64,000 nucleotides of DNA, taken from Paragordius varius (Eukaryota; Nematomorpha). Location: the NCBI GenBank assembly GCA_964247055.1, contig OZ176050.1, positions 9,362,001-9,426,000 of the forward strand. Direction: 5' to 3'. The translations under genes were made by a program, and so were the position numbers. Under the pieces are notes generated by a model. It ran no database searches. It worked only from the letters and a program-made list of their open reading frames with translations, and was not told where the DNA came from. Below are positions 48,401-60,338 of this stretch, one piece after another; position 1 is the first letter of the stretch, and each line of letters begins with the position of its first letter.

Positions 48401-51400
48401 CCTTTGATTCAAATTGAGGTAGTAAAATACCCCAGGCTTGTTTAAATATGAATTTTCTAAAAATATGGAATAACAAAAGTTTGCACTTATATAACATTAA
48501 TGAACCGGAATATAATAAAAAATTCATTCAAAAATACTTGATATATTACTTATTCATGGGTAAAACCGAAAGGTAAAAATTTAGCCAAGTTGACAAGTGT
48601 ACATAAGAAAAAAACAAAAATAATGCAAAATATGCCACTTTTTCTGTTTATAAAAAAATGTGAATTTAATAAAAAAGTAAATTTTTTAGGGTTAGAATCA
48701 AATAAACACGATATTTTGCAAAAATGTTGTAAAATAAAAATGGCATCTAGTGGTTTGATATGGAACTTTTTTTCCAAAACTAAATTTTATTTAGATATTT
48801 TGGTTTATTCAAATAATTTTTATAGGATAGAAGCATAAATTTAAATTGGGACCGTTTATTCCAGTTCTAAAATCAATTTCATTATTGTCTGGGGTATTTA
48901 GACACCCCAATTGAAATCGAAGTAAACGTGTAAAAATTATTTTAAACAGTATGTGGAACTATGGGCCGTAACAATTTGCTGGACCTATATCTTCATATGG
49001 TTAAACGTTAAAAATTTATTATATTTTTTAATCATTTGGAGAAAAAATGTAAAAATTTTAGGAAAGAATAAACAATTTTCATTGCTTGATCAGGGTACTG
49101 ATGTGTAAATCTACAATTTTTGAATTGTAATTGACATTTAGAAATAAATCAGGCCAAGCATATAATATTTAAATTTGATAAAAAGTTTTCAATAATGGTA
49201 AACATACCGTTTAGATGAGGTGTCATTAACAAAGAATCGTCTGCTACAAATTTGTTTAGTGGCTGATGAACATATTCATCCGAAACGTCCATTAGGGTAC
49301 TGTTAGCGTTTACTGTTAATGGTGATATTTGATTCTGTTGTTGATTATTACCACAAATGCTGTAATCTAAAGTTGTATTGCAATTTTTATTGTTGGTCGT
49401 AACATTCGATGAAGGCGAAGAATGTGAAAGAAACGTCATTAGCCCAGAAGAAAACTTAGATGTCGAAAGTCGACGAATAGCTTTTTGTGAACTCGTGTTT
49501 AGATTGACACAATTTATGTTGTCGGTATTATTTATTTTATTAACGGGAGAAGATGAAATCATTTTGGGTTTGTTACTGTCAACGTTGTTTTTTGTCATAG
49601 ATGATAGTTTATTACTCGTATCTTTATCAATAGACAACGTTTTATGTAGATGAGAATTTGTATTGCCATTTAAATCATCCAGTTGTGATGATGGGAAAAA
49701 AGATCCGTTTGTAATTGGAGAACACAATGTGGCGTTCAGTGGTTTACCATTTGGTATATAGAAAGGACTAGCTTTGTGATGTACAATCATATCAAATGCC
49801 GAATATATTGGTCCCGATGTAGAATGGAGCCTGGATTGCGTTGTGGATTCATCACAAATAATGCCATTCAGATTATTTGGTTTTGGATTGTTCCTACCTT
49901 GCTTTCTATCGGGAGAGCTTTGAAGTAAACTGTTATGCGATTCAACTACATGATTTTTATGCAATGATTTTAAACCATTTTTATTTCCAACACTATGGTT
50001 ATGATTGGTGGTATTTCCGTGCAACGGTGTAGTCGAATTATTAAGTATTGATAACTCTGTCAACGCTCCGGCATCCAATAATGCTACGTTAATATTCAAT
50101 TTCTATGATGAAAACAAAATTAATAATGTAACAAACAAAATAAAATTTTGATTTAAAGAAATTATATCATACAAATCTACTAAAAAGTCAAATATATAAA
50201 ACCTCTATATATGTGACAAAGATGGGAAAGGTTGTCAAATACGGTATATAAAATGAATGCAATTAATATTTGATAGAAAAACAAATTCAATTAGTCACGC
50301 AAGATTCATGATCTTAATAAATTATATATTATATGATACGGAAACCGTATAATATAAATTTTATTTTGACATTTTATTTACAGTTTTTTAAAAAAATCCC
50401 ATATTATAAGATATATGCCGCTTAAAAAATATAATGGGAATGAATATATACATAATTGAATATCTTTGGAAAGTTTATGCAATAAATTTAAAATATATAT
50501 AATCATATATTGAATATGTAAGTCATAGCGTTGGTCAAATCTAAAAAGAGATAAATCACTCTTCGAACTTTTTTCTGATGTAACATGTTTGACAAAAAAT
50601 CCAAAGTTTAAATTAATGAGTTTAAAAAATCCTGTTTTTTTATTTCAAAAAAGCCCCTATGGATCATTTACATTCAAATTTATTCCTTTTTTATTCAAAA
50701 AATCTAAGTATATATTAATTTAATTTGGAATATAAAAGTAAGAGAATACTTTGAATATTTATAATTTATAACAAGCAGTATAGTTAGTATCTATCATATA
50801 TGGATTGACTTAAATTAACATAAAAAACCTTTTACAGTTAAGTCACATATTCGAACTTAAAAAGCGCCATAAATTAACGGAAGGCGACTTTGGAAAATGG
50901 TAAAATGTTTAAAAATTTATACCATATTCCCCTTTGACGTGAAAATTATTTTGCAATTATATAAATGGGAATTAAACATTATTAAGGTTCAAATTATCAT
51001 ACAAGTATTATTTTACATATTTTTTAGAAAACCGCATTAATAAGCCTAGGATGTGTTATAACCTAATTGCTGGATAAATCAAATATACTAAGTCAAGATA
51101 TGTTTGCAAAGAAAATGATAAAATTGAAATTCCCTGATTCCAGTTAAAAACGTTTGCTAAAAAATCGAAAATAATAAATAACGATATTTCCAATTTTGAA
51201 TTAGGATGGTGCTGCTATTTATATGATACAGTAAAATGATATTTTTGTCCAAAAAAGGTGTTTTAATTGGCGCATCGAAAAATTTGTAAATCCCTAAACA
51301 AGAATTATATTTTTGTGTTTTCTTGCTTGATAAAATATCTTTATGAACCAATTAAAAGGCTTCTTAGCCAATAATATTTCTCAAAAACAACAATTAAACC

Positions 51401-54400
51401 TAGTTTTTAATGGCCAGGTAGGTAAGCTTTGACCTAAGAATATCGGTAAATAAGGGTGAGATAAAGAGCATAATTGTCCTATACTTCAAAAATTAAGATG
51501 AAACTTTGACCCACCATTTTATGGTTAAAAATATTTAAAAAAATAAAATTTATAAATGAGGGGAAAATATCATGATCCGGCTTAATCAATGCATTCAGGG
51601 CATCGAATCTGCTTAACGGTCATATCACATGGTAAGAAGTTACAATTCCACAAACAAAAAAAACTATCTATATTTTTACCATATAAAAAGTATATATAAA
51701 TAACGGAAAGGCATCAATATGTATTATTATATGTACATTGTGGTTAACTGATTGATTACTAATGCCAAATTCCACACGAACTGGAAGTATGCAGTAAATT
51801 AATAAAAAATTAAATCTAGTTGGGAAAATCATTAATTTAAAAATTGTTTTTATGGTTATTCCCCCATTTCATCTTTTGCATTTCAAAGTTGTAAATTTTT
51901 TTATTATACTGCATGCATTCCTTTGTAACGATAATTTTATATACATATAGTATTCAAATTGATTAAAAAATTTAGTAAAATAAAAAAACATCTTTTCCTT
52001 TTTATACAAAATGAGAATCGTTATGGAAAAGGAAATATATGTGGTGTAACAATAGTTACAGTTAATTACTTTTAGCAACATCTTACACACGGGATTAGCA
52101 GTGTAAATGGGGAATCCATTCTGTATGTGCTTAGTACTTGGTTGCCGTTTTTTTACTTACTATATATAACTGCATTAAAAAAATCAAAATAGGAAGAAAC
52201 GATACAAAAAGAACATAAATGCAATCAATTCCTAGCATTTTTAACATCTTTTCACCCACCTATCTATCCATTCATCCATCAATCAATAAATAATATTGTA
52301 ATATATTATATAACATTAGCCAATAACTGTACTATAAAAAATATTGGTAAAAATAATAATAAACGATAGTGTCCATAAATATGGGATGTTAAAAATACGG
52401 TTGCATATAATTTAAATGTTAAAAGCTTCAAAAAAAATTAAAAACCTAAATGCGTTGCAAACAGTTGTACCCTAAACTATATGATCTGAATAAGGTATGT
52501 ACTATTTAATTAGTTGTGCGACAAAAACTTCAAAAATATTAAATTGTCATTTTTGAAAGAATTGAAAAATAAAATAAAATGTATTTTGTCGTTTTGTTTA
52601 ACAAAGAACACTTTAATTATGACAGAGCTGTATATTTTAACAAAGAGAATATATAAATGTACAAAACTAAATTTAAATGTATGATATGCAAAATAATTGT
52701 ACAATATAAAAGTAAAAAGTTAAAAATTATCTAACCTTAAACATTATTCAAAAAGACATTCCATTGTTTTGTATTTATACACCAAAAACACTTAAATAAC
52801 CAAAGTACCTGTATAGTTTCAAGAAATTTGGTGTCATTGACCAAATCAGATCCTAAAAGGAATAGGTGATATTTGTTAGTATTATTGTTGGGATAATTTG
52901 CTATCATGTGAAAACAAAATCTAAACAATTATAAAATATAATGATTGATTGATTGATTGATTATGAATTTTTTTACAACATTCCATAAATATTTGGTGGA
53001 TTAATAAATTAAATAAAACCTAAAATGATAGATACTTTAGATTGTATTCTATAATCCACAATATATTAAAGAATAAACTGTTTAAAACATTCGGTTGAAA
53101 AATATAATTTTAAGAGTACAAAATACCTAAAATATGGTCAAAAATGTGACATTGATTTTGAGTTTCATATCAATTGCATGAAATAGCATAATTATTTGCG
53201 AACAGATGATGTTTTATTAATTTTAATAGTAATTAAATTTTAGTTTATAAGTACACGTTATAAAAAATAGAGAAGTTTTCTTATTGATTTCTTAACGGAT
53301 TTTATTAAACACCAAAATTGTTCAAATAAATCCAAACAAAAATGTATTGTAAATATTATTAAATAAAAAAACCATACACGTTGCTAATAAAAAATATTCT
53401 TAACTGCTAAAATCGGGGGTTAAAAAATATCTTGATAAGATAATAAATTCTGATAGGAAAATGTATCTGGTTTATTATGATTTCTGGCCTTACAAGTGAT
53501 TTGAAAAAGTGATTTAGTTTTTATGATAACTCCAAAACAGAAAATGGCTGAATTTGCGTAAATTTTAATTTAATAATTATTTTTGGAGCCAAATATTGCA
53601 TTTTATATGACAAAAATATAATACTTTATGTATAAAAGATAAATAATAATTTAATTAAATTTTAAATATTACGAAAATATCAAATCTTTGTACCCGTCCT
53701 TAAATGGCAAGTTCCCTTAATAAAAAGCTAAAAGATCGAGATCATACAATAGATATTTTAAATTGCTAAATATTTGTATTATAATAGTTTTTTTCCAAAA
53801 TTGGATATTTCGCTTACAAATTTAATTTATAGGAAAATTTTGTTGAAACAAGTTTTATGGTATTTTAAATGGTGGAATGGTATAAATTTAACTTATTATA
53901 TAAAAACTTTTAGATATGATTCGATATTGCTGATCATTTCTAGACATGACCTTAGAAATGTGATTATTAAATGTATTTTCTATAATCTACCTAAATCTGA
54001 CAACGAATTATCGATTCTGAGATCTTGTTATCGAATAAAGTAAAGTGTTTTTATAATATCATTAAGTGTTACACCGTTTTCATCATGTTCTAAAATACCA
54101 TAAAATAGGCTTACACAAATCTTTTTTAAAAGTATTTTATCAAAATATTCATTTTTATAAAACAAAATATTTTTAATGCTACAATCTAGCATATATTTTC
54201 CATTATCATCGCCCAATTTAAAAAGATATACTACTTTACCAGCTATTTTAGGAGAGACCATAAATTTAAAACTTCGCTGTTTATTTTTAGATTTACACCT
54301 TATTAAAGACATATTTTGCTTTTTAAACATAGTTCATGATGCATTTTTATGATATATCACAAAGCGTCATGAAAATCAACTCATTTATCCATAAAATATA

Positions 54401-56345
54401 TATTAATCATCAGGATATTCTCGATTTAATGCAATGTAATATATTTTATTTATTTCAGTTTTTAAACATTTACAATTCACTTAGATCGACCACAATCAAA
54501 ATAACACTTCCTTGCCAAGTATTCTATCCCAAATTTCAAAAAATTTATAAGACAATGGCCTTCTTGGCACATTATTAGAAAGTTATAATTATGTTATATT
54601 GTAAAGAAATCCTTTTCTCATTCATAAATTTATAGAGAAACTGACAATTTTTTGACAAAAAATCACTAATTTTAATTTTTTACAACTTCGCACAACTACT
54701 TTATATATATATATATATATTTATATAAATACACATTAATAGTCAGACATCATTACCGGTTTGACTAACAAATGCGAAAAGTACGGGGTGGATTAATTTG
54801 ATTTAGATCGTATTTTGTTCATTTGAAATTAAACGACAAATGACACAAGTTAGCTCCACCAAAAAGTAGCGTGTCATGATTATTGGATAAAAAGGCTGTT
54901 GAAAATCATCGTATTTTGGTAGAAACTATGGTGAATATGTTTACTTATTAGCATGCAAAACATGGTTTCGATAATTTAAAAGTTTTGATATGTAAAGAGA
55001 GTGTTCGAGTAGTCCACACATCTGCAAATAGGAGAAAGTGCAAGAATTATTTAATGATGATCCATTTTAAACTCCACGGCAATGACGCATTACATGGACC
55101 ACAAAAACAATCAATCGACCTCAGGAGCAATGTGAAAGGCCAATAAACTCGGCCTATCGCCAATAAATGACAAATTTAAAACATTAATTCATTAAAAATG
55201 AACCAAAATATGCCATAACACGGGAAAATTGATTTCACATGCGAATGCTTTGTCTCACACAGCAAAATCAATGAAAGATACCAAAATATCACCTTGATGG
55301 GATATTCTTCAGCTTCTAATGTATTCACCTCCTTTGACGTCACTATCACATCTTGACATCAATGGAGCACAGATTGCAAAGCTGCACTCCAAAAATTTAA
55401 AGTTAGAAAATGGGTTTGTAAACAGGCTGCAGCAAAACATAATCTGTTTTTCTCATCGTTAAAATAACTTAGGAGATGGGCGCAATGTAAGCCAACGAAT
55501 TAATTTAAAATAAATAATTGATTTCCCCTCAAAATCCGGTGTTTTTACAAAAAACCGGGTTATAACTACACCTGGTCTATAGAGACTGGCGTATAGGTGA
55601 TTTTTTTTAAGTTCGTTTCCACCAAAATTTTCCCGATGATTTGCCGCGGGAAGGCATTGTTATTTACTCAACTAGTATTATTAAGTTGTAATAGTTTTAA
55701 CCCATTAAAAAAAGAAGGAATATTTTAGTTATCTTAAAATATTTTATACTGAAGATTAATGTTGCTTGGTTTCTTAACTGAAACATATTTTGTTGCAAAA
55801 AACTATCTCCGCCCACAATCGGAGCATTTATGAATGGGATTTATATTTATATTATAATCTGTTTGTTAAAATTACATCAAAATATATATAAGTGCAAGGC
55901 ACGATAATGTATGGATTATGTGTAAGGAATTAACTATTCAACGATTCGTTATATATGAGCTAAACTAATGTATAAAAAAAGTTTGTAAGTATCCACAAAT
56001 ACATTATTTAAATTCTGGAAAAAATAAAACCAAGATATTAGACTGTTTTTAAAATTTTTAATTTTGGTGAAAATTATGAATATATTGCGTACGACAACTT
56101 TTTTCATAATTATAATGTATTTAAAACAAAAATAATGCCTACAGGTAAAATAGCACATTGATGACGAAAAATAATGTTGTTTTTTATTCCGAAAATTGTG
56201 ATGCCTGTGAAAATATATAATATAATTGGACATAAACGCAAAAATTATTTTACCTACCTATTATATATTCAAATATTTCAAAGAATTTTAGAATGTTCCA
56301 ATTAATTGTAGCTCTTTTTAATTCGTCGAATTCTACGTATTCCAT
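34421..56345 (-). CDS. ECT2: ECT2 (pebble/LET-21-type) RhoGEF with BRCT, DH and PH domains
   Basis: ECT2 activates RhoA at the cell equator with centralspindlin to drive cytokinesis. Twenty-five exons join in phase to 1976 residues (human about 900): 56258-56345, 52809-52852, 49208-50102, 46394-46734, 45919-46008, 44920-45135, 44392-44491, 44127-44317, 43942-43996, 43203-43379, 42514-42678, 42088-42218, 41255-41478, 40617-40959, 40148-40258, 39937-40033, 39752-39833, 39609-39687, 39366-39500, 38581-38986, 38066-38170, 37109-37419, 36530-36624, 35793-36123 and 34421-35539. BRCT markers: FYLVSDFTGSFWDKL and RRLIGPP (about 415-445), NGSKVTHLISLTVQGDKYRA (about 505-525), AEWFWVSIQLD (about 632). 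DH: CQSARHMIALEILNTERNYV, AYPPFINFF, KPECGRQSLEDLMIRPVQRL, HINEGKRKTETQ (about 803-1130). PH: MTLFLFNDCLE to LLLFSLQPEED. Tail: RKMSRAFSFNKSTPFKLKR. Asn/Ser-rich inserts and a 373-residue last exon explain the size. The first two exons are the least certain. Confidence 0.93.
40048..40101. repeat. (TA)n microsatellite, ECT2 intron
   Basis: An uninterrupted run of about 54 bp of TA dinucleotides lies 14 bp upstream (minus-strand sense) of the exon starting at 40033, between it and the exon ending at 40148. Confidence 0.95.
41650..41885. repeat. GC-elevated island in an ECT2 intron, class unknown
   Basis: A patch starting ggccaacaaagtccgcttgc and containing cctccccgcggtgttggctg, gcgctaacggcaaaggccag and ctccgaatccggagtcc is far richer in G and C than the surrounding intron. 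It has short self-complementary parts (GGCCAACA with TGTTGGCT; CTCCGAATCCGGAG). It looks like an inserted element or structured RNA, but no family is recognised. Confidence 0.35.
42406..42468. repeat. (TA)n microsatellite, ECT2 intron
   Basis: About 63 bp of pure TA dinucleotides between the ECT2 exons at 42088-42218 and 42514-42678. Confidence 0.95.
48180..48370. repeat. GC-elevated island in ECT2 intron 3, class unknown
   Basis: This stretch contains gagccggctcagtagttc, which weakly resembles a tRNA A box, and later gagtcggcgaccttc. It stands out by base composition in an otherwise AT-rich 2.5-kb intron. A worn SINE is possible, but no B box or tail is visible. Confidence 0.25.
54740..55582 (+). 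mobile_element. Mariner/Tc1 transposase relic in ECT2 intron 1
   Basis: Strongly decayed mariner-like segments run forward: VEKHRILVETMVNMF-like near 54897-54940, then NALSHTAKSMKDTK near 55246-55285 (compare the usual DNAPSHTAKSVKDT), followed by WDILQLLMYSPPLTSL (compare PHPPYSPDLAPSDYH), and LRRWAQCK near 55468-55492 (compare LPERWAKCV). The right end reads AAAAAACCGGGTTATAACTA, and a worn counterpart TCATTACCGGTTTG lies near 54749-54762. The final catalytic acid is not identifiable. Many stops are present, so this is an old inactive copy. It lies on the strand opposite to ECT2. Confidence 0.55.
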
Positions 56346-57543
56346 TATTATTTATCAGGTATATATCTTTTATGCAGATTAAAGTATTAAATTAGACGTT
56401 TTATGTACCTTCATATTTTTGATTGAACTGGTAAAATATTTTTATAATTTGCAAAAATTATAGGGAATCTTTTTGTTTTCACAATCATATATATTTAGAG
56501 AAGTTTCATACACTACTTAAATTATATATTAAGTATGTTTCAAGCAAAACATTAGCATGGGTTGAATACGAGCTAATCATATATAAATGTACCACTTTTT
56601 ACTTAAAATCAATCCTGATCCTTTATTGTCAGAATTTTTCACCTATTAAAACACTAATTCAATATTTACATACCAATGACATGGCATGTTATTAAACATT
56701 TTAAAGTAAACAACTACCGATATCCTAGGTCAATTGATAGTTATTTAGTCCATTCGTTGAATATTTCACTTTCTTAAAAAAAATCTAATACGGGTTATTT
56801 TACATCACAATGTTGCAGGACCAAAATATTTATACTCAAACTGAAAAACCGCATGCTCCGCTTTAAATGTTTATTGTGGCCATGTAATTTTTGTGAGTTC
56901 AAAAAATCGAAAAATTAAGCCAATTTTTAAAATTATTTCCACTAAAGATAATTTGAATAATTTTTGATTTAACAGTATAAATATAGAATTTTATTAAAAG
57001 TGATGCCAGACATTATCCGCAATTTAGCGGAAAAATCATCTATATAAATATCTATTCCGTTAAAATACGTGTTCTGGAGAGTATTTTTGGTTCCATTTTC
57101 CGAATTAAAGACCGCAAGATCATAGTTACATTGTTAAATAACTAATTTAAAAAAGATAAATGTGAGCTATTTTATCGTATATTGTAAAATTACTTTAAAA
57201 AACAGTTTGAAGAAGTTTTACAAAAAAAAAATTTATAGTATTTTTTTTGTAGAATACGTATAAATAATTGTTAATAAACTTTTGTTTTCTTCACTGAATT
57301 TTTTATTTTAGCCACAGACACTCATTTAAGTTATTTGCTGTGTGAATTTAAATTCATAATTTTACAAAAAATCTAATCGGGGTCTTGGCTAATTTTTAAA
57401 CCATATTTTTTTGATTGGTTAAACCATTTTTATTTCTCGGTTGACTTTGGGTGAGAACCAACAGATGATTTAAAATAGCGTTCAAATAAATGAATTCCCA
57501 CTGAGAGCTTTCCATGCATAAGGATTTTTTTGTAATAAATATA
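56346..57543. other. Region upstream of ECT2
   Basis: It includes the presumed ECT2 promoter on the minus strand, but I see no clear core promoter motif and no other gene. AT-rich and stop-rich in all frames. Confidence 0.45.
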
Positions 57544-57838
57544 CCATTTACACTTCGAATTAACCCTTAAGCAGTTCAATATCACCCTTGAACAATTCAA
57601 ATTCACTTTCGAACAATTCAAATTTACCCTAAAATAAATTTTGTGTTTTTTAAGATAAAAATTACTTATATTTTTAAAAAATAAAATTTTGTTTATACTC
57701 AAAAAATAACAAAATTACCATAATATATTTCATATAAATGATAAGTTATATTAGCCCGAAAACACAATTTACTTTTAGGGTGAATTTGAATTGTTCAGTG
57801 AATTTAAATTCAAGGGTCAATTTGAAAACTGTAAATGG
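57544..57838 (+). mobile_element. MITE copy 2 (same family as 5980-6216)
   Basis: It starts CCATTTACACTTCG after a TA and ends CTGTAAATGG. The left arm carries about four divergent units of the 20-22-nt motif (such as AACAATTCAAATTCAC) before ACCCTAAAATAAATT, more than copy 1. The right arm carries ACTTTTAGGGTGAATTTGAA and a second unit. The outer right dinucleotide is GA rather than TA, probably by mutation. The open frame at 57430-57702 (-) is only the translated repeat. Confidence 0.8.
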
Positions 57839-58271
57839 GATACTATCGGTTGTAAGAAATTCCTACAGCATTTGGTCAAATATCTGGTAGATGGCTAATT
57901 CAATGAATGTTATATTTTTTCCATTAATTTTAATTAATACAAAAAAATCTTTAGCATCAACTATGATGTTAATTTTCAATATCATTTTTTTACTGATCAT
58001 CTATCATTTTGATCTCTGCCTAAAATAAGTGTCAATATATTTTTGTCGATGATTTCATTGTTAAATTATTATACAATTTAAGTCATTTTACCTAAGGCAT
58101 TTTCTTTTTATCATTATGTTAAAATTGACTAGGCCTCCTAACAACTGCTTATTTGGTGTCGATGTAGACATCAGATTATATTATTATGCGACCGGCAAAA
58201 CCTTATGTGATTAATCGTTAATTATAGAATCACAAGTTAATAATGTAAAAAGGAAGTATGAATGATTATAT

Positions 58272-58472
58272 AGTCATGTATCCTTTATTTTATCAAAAAA
58301 TTATTTTTTTTTCGTTAAATGGCTATAAATATTTGGAAAAGAATGAAAAGAACAAGGGCTCTTATGGTAATTCTTACACTTTTTTGAAGAATATGATATT
58401 GTTAATACCATAGAGCTCTTGTTTTTCCATTCTTTAACAAAAATATTTTGATAAAATAAAGGATACATGACT
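58272..58472. mobile_element. Palindromic MITE, 201 bp, nearly full-length inverted repeat
   Basis: The outer 27 bases at 58272-58298 (AGTCATGTATCCTTTATTTT then ATCAAAA) are the exact reverse complement of 58446-58472. The inner arms also pair well: AAAAGAACAAGGGCTCTTATGG on the left is matched by CCATAGAGCTCTTGTTTTT on the right. Only about 45 bp in the middle are unpaired. No coding sequence and no clear TSD are seen. Perfect outer arms suggest a recent insertion or conversion between arms. Confidence 0.72.
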
Positions 58473-60059
58473 GTAAATGATCCACACTAACTTATTTTTC
58501 CTTAGATTATTTAGATATCCATGCACATTAGGGAAAAATATTGTCTTTAATATATGAATCAAAGTCGATTCAATTTTTTAAACAGATTAAATAAACGAAA
58601 ATGTTTTTATATTATAAAATCTTATAAATAACTTTGATGTGGATATTTGGAAATACCGTGAAAATTTAAAACTGGTGACTTGGCCAATTTTCATCTCTCA
58701 TAAATTACGTTGTTTTATTCAATATTATTCGTAAACTGCTCATATTCTTAACTCGCATACTTGCATACTTTCGAAAATCCGATTCATATTTTTCATTTAA
58801 TTGAAATCGATATTTGCCGAGATTTTCTATACCATAAATTTATTTAAAGATTATTAATTTGATGCTTATTTTATATTCAAAGATATTTTTTTGTTTATAT
58901 GCCAATTAAATTAATATGATAGGACATTTTTGACTTAATTTGTCAAAATAAAATTACATAATTAATGATAATACCCTTTTGTTATGGTTCGTAATGTATT
59001 CATAAACATTGGCGGCAAACAATTTTTGAAATCAATTTTATATTTGCATTTTGATGATACCTTTTAAAAGCTTGATCATTTTCTAAACATATTATCTCCC
59101 TTTGGTGGGCATCTAGTGATTAATGACTCGGGGTTATCTGAATTAGCCCGGAATCGTTAAACACCTAAAGATATTATGCCTCTGTGAGTTGATTTTGTCA
59201 ATAGCATTTTATAGATTAAAAAAGTTAAAAGAAAATATGGACTAAAAGTGGTTTTTGAGTCGACTTTTTACAAGGCCACCCAGAGCAATTTGAGTCTGAT
59301 AACGTCTCATTCGTATGACGCTTAAAACCGGGGAAACCTAAACCGTACGGCCCAAATAGACTTTAATTTTAAATTAATCTATACCTAAATAGTTATCAGT
59401 TGTTTGAACGCTTTCGAAACACTATTTATGCTACGATGATCCCCATTTCTATTTACCGATTATAAAGTATTAGTATATTTTTCATTTGCCATATTTGAAA
59501 ATTGCATTATATTGTTTTAATTACTTCGAGGGAGATAGCTATAAAATTACCTTTCTTAAAATTTATTTTATTGATAGGTTGTAAATATTATACATCAGTA
59601 TTAGAGCAAAATATTTTTTTCGGAAATCGAACCTAGTAATATTATTGTTTTGTTTAACTAAGCCTGCAAATATTTGCAAGCCTGGTTAAAAACATTAAAA
59701 CACGGGGTAGTTCACAAAGATAAAAAATGTTTGTTATGAACCTTAAATTGTGTGTTTATCATACCTGATATTAAGATTTAAACGAAAATTTGTTTTTATG
59801 AATATAACTTGCGATTTGATAGTTTAATCAGACATTGTATTTGGAAAAAACTCAGAATTTTTTTCAATAATACAACAATTTAAATTGAATTATTTTGTCA
59901 ATTATAATTTGGATATACCTTAAGTATGTCGGTTAAATTTTTCCATCAAATATATTTTCCATACCAAAAAAAACAAGGGTGGGCTCATCAGCTAATCAAA
60001 ATATACGAAGCGCTTAAAATATCTATTCTGTATTTGATAATCTCGATTATACAAATTTA
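58473..60059. other. Gap between MITEs
   Basis: No gene is recognised. A GC-elevated patch at about 59100-59360 (with gcatctagtgattaatgac, aggccacccagagcaattt and aaaccggggaaacctaaacc) differs from its surroundings and may be a worn repeat of unknown class. Confidence 0.4.
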
Positions 60060-60338
60060 CCATTTACAGTTCAAATTCATCCTCGAACAATTTAAATTCC
60101 CCCTAAAAATATATTAGATGTTTTTTAAGATTAAAAATTACTTTTATTCTATAATATTTTTAAAATATGAATGGTTAAAATTAATATAATGCTGAAAAAA
60201 TAATAAACTATGTCGTAAAAATATATTTAATATTAATGATGTGTTATATTATCCCGAAAACACATAATTTATTTTTAGGGTAAATTTGAATTGTTCAAGG
60301 GGATGAATTGTTCGAGGGTGAATTTGAATTGTAAATGG
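60060..60338 (+). mobile_element. MITE copy 3 (same family as 5980-6216)
   Basis: It starts CCATTTACAGTTCAAATTCA after a TA and ends TTGAATTGTAAATGG. The inner left boundary has CCCCTAAAAATATATT, and the right arm begins ATTTTTAGGGTAAATTTGAA and continues with GTTCGAGGGTGAATTTG. The central part shares TTTTTTAAGATTAAAAATTAC with copy 2 (58% or better by eye). It is non-coding. Confidence 0.8.

Noticed and set aside
54028-54330. 100-codon single-exon open frame on the minus strand inside ECT2 intron 1, with a faint resemblance to SRP9 (KVVYLF, then IKNILFYKNE)
   Set aside because: One or two open frames of this length are expected by chance in a 64-kb window this AT-rich, and the SRP9 likeness rests on a handful of residues. 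Open frames at 53774-54043 and 54336-54578 on the other strand are likewise unsupported.
57430-57702. Open frame with repeated NLNCS-type units (minus strand)
   Set aside because: The repeats are the translated tandem units in the arm of MITE copy 2, not a protein gene.
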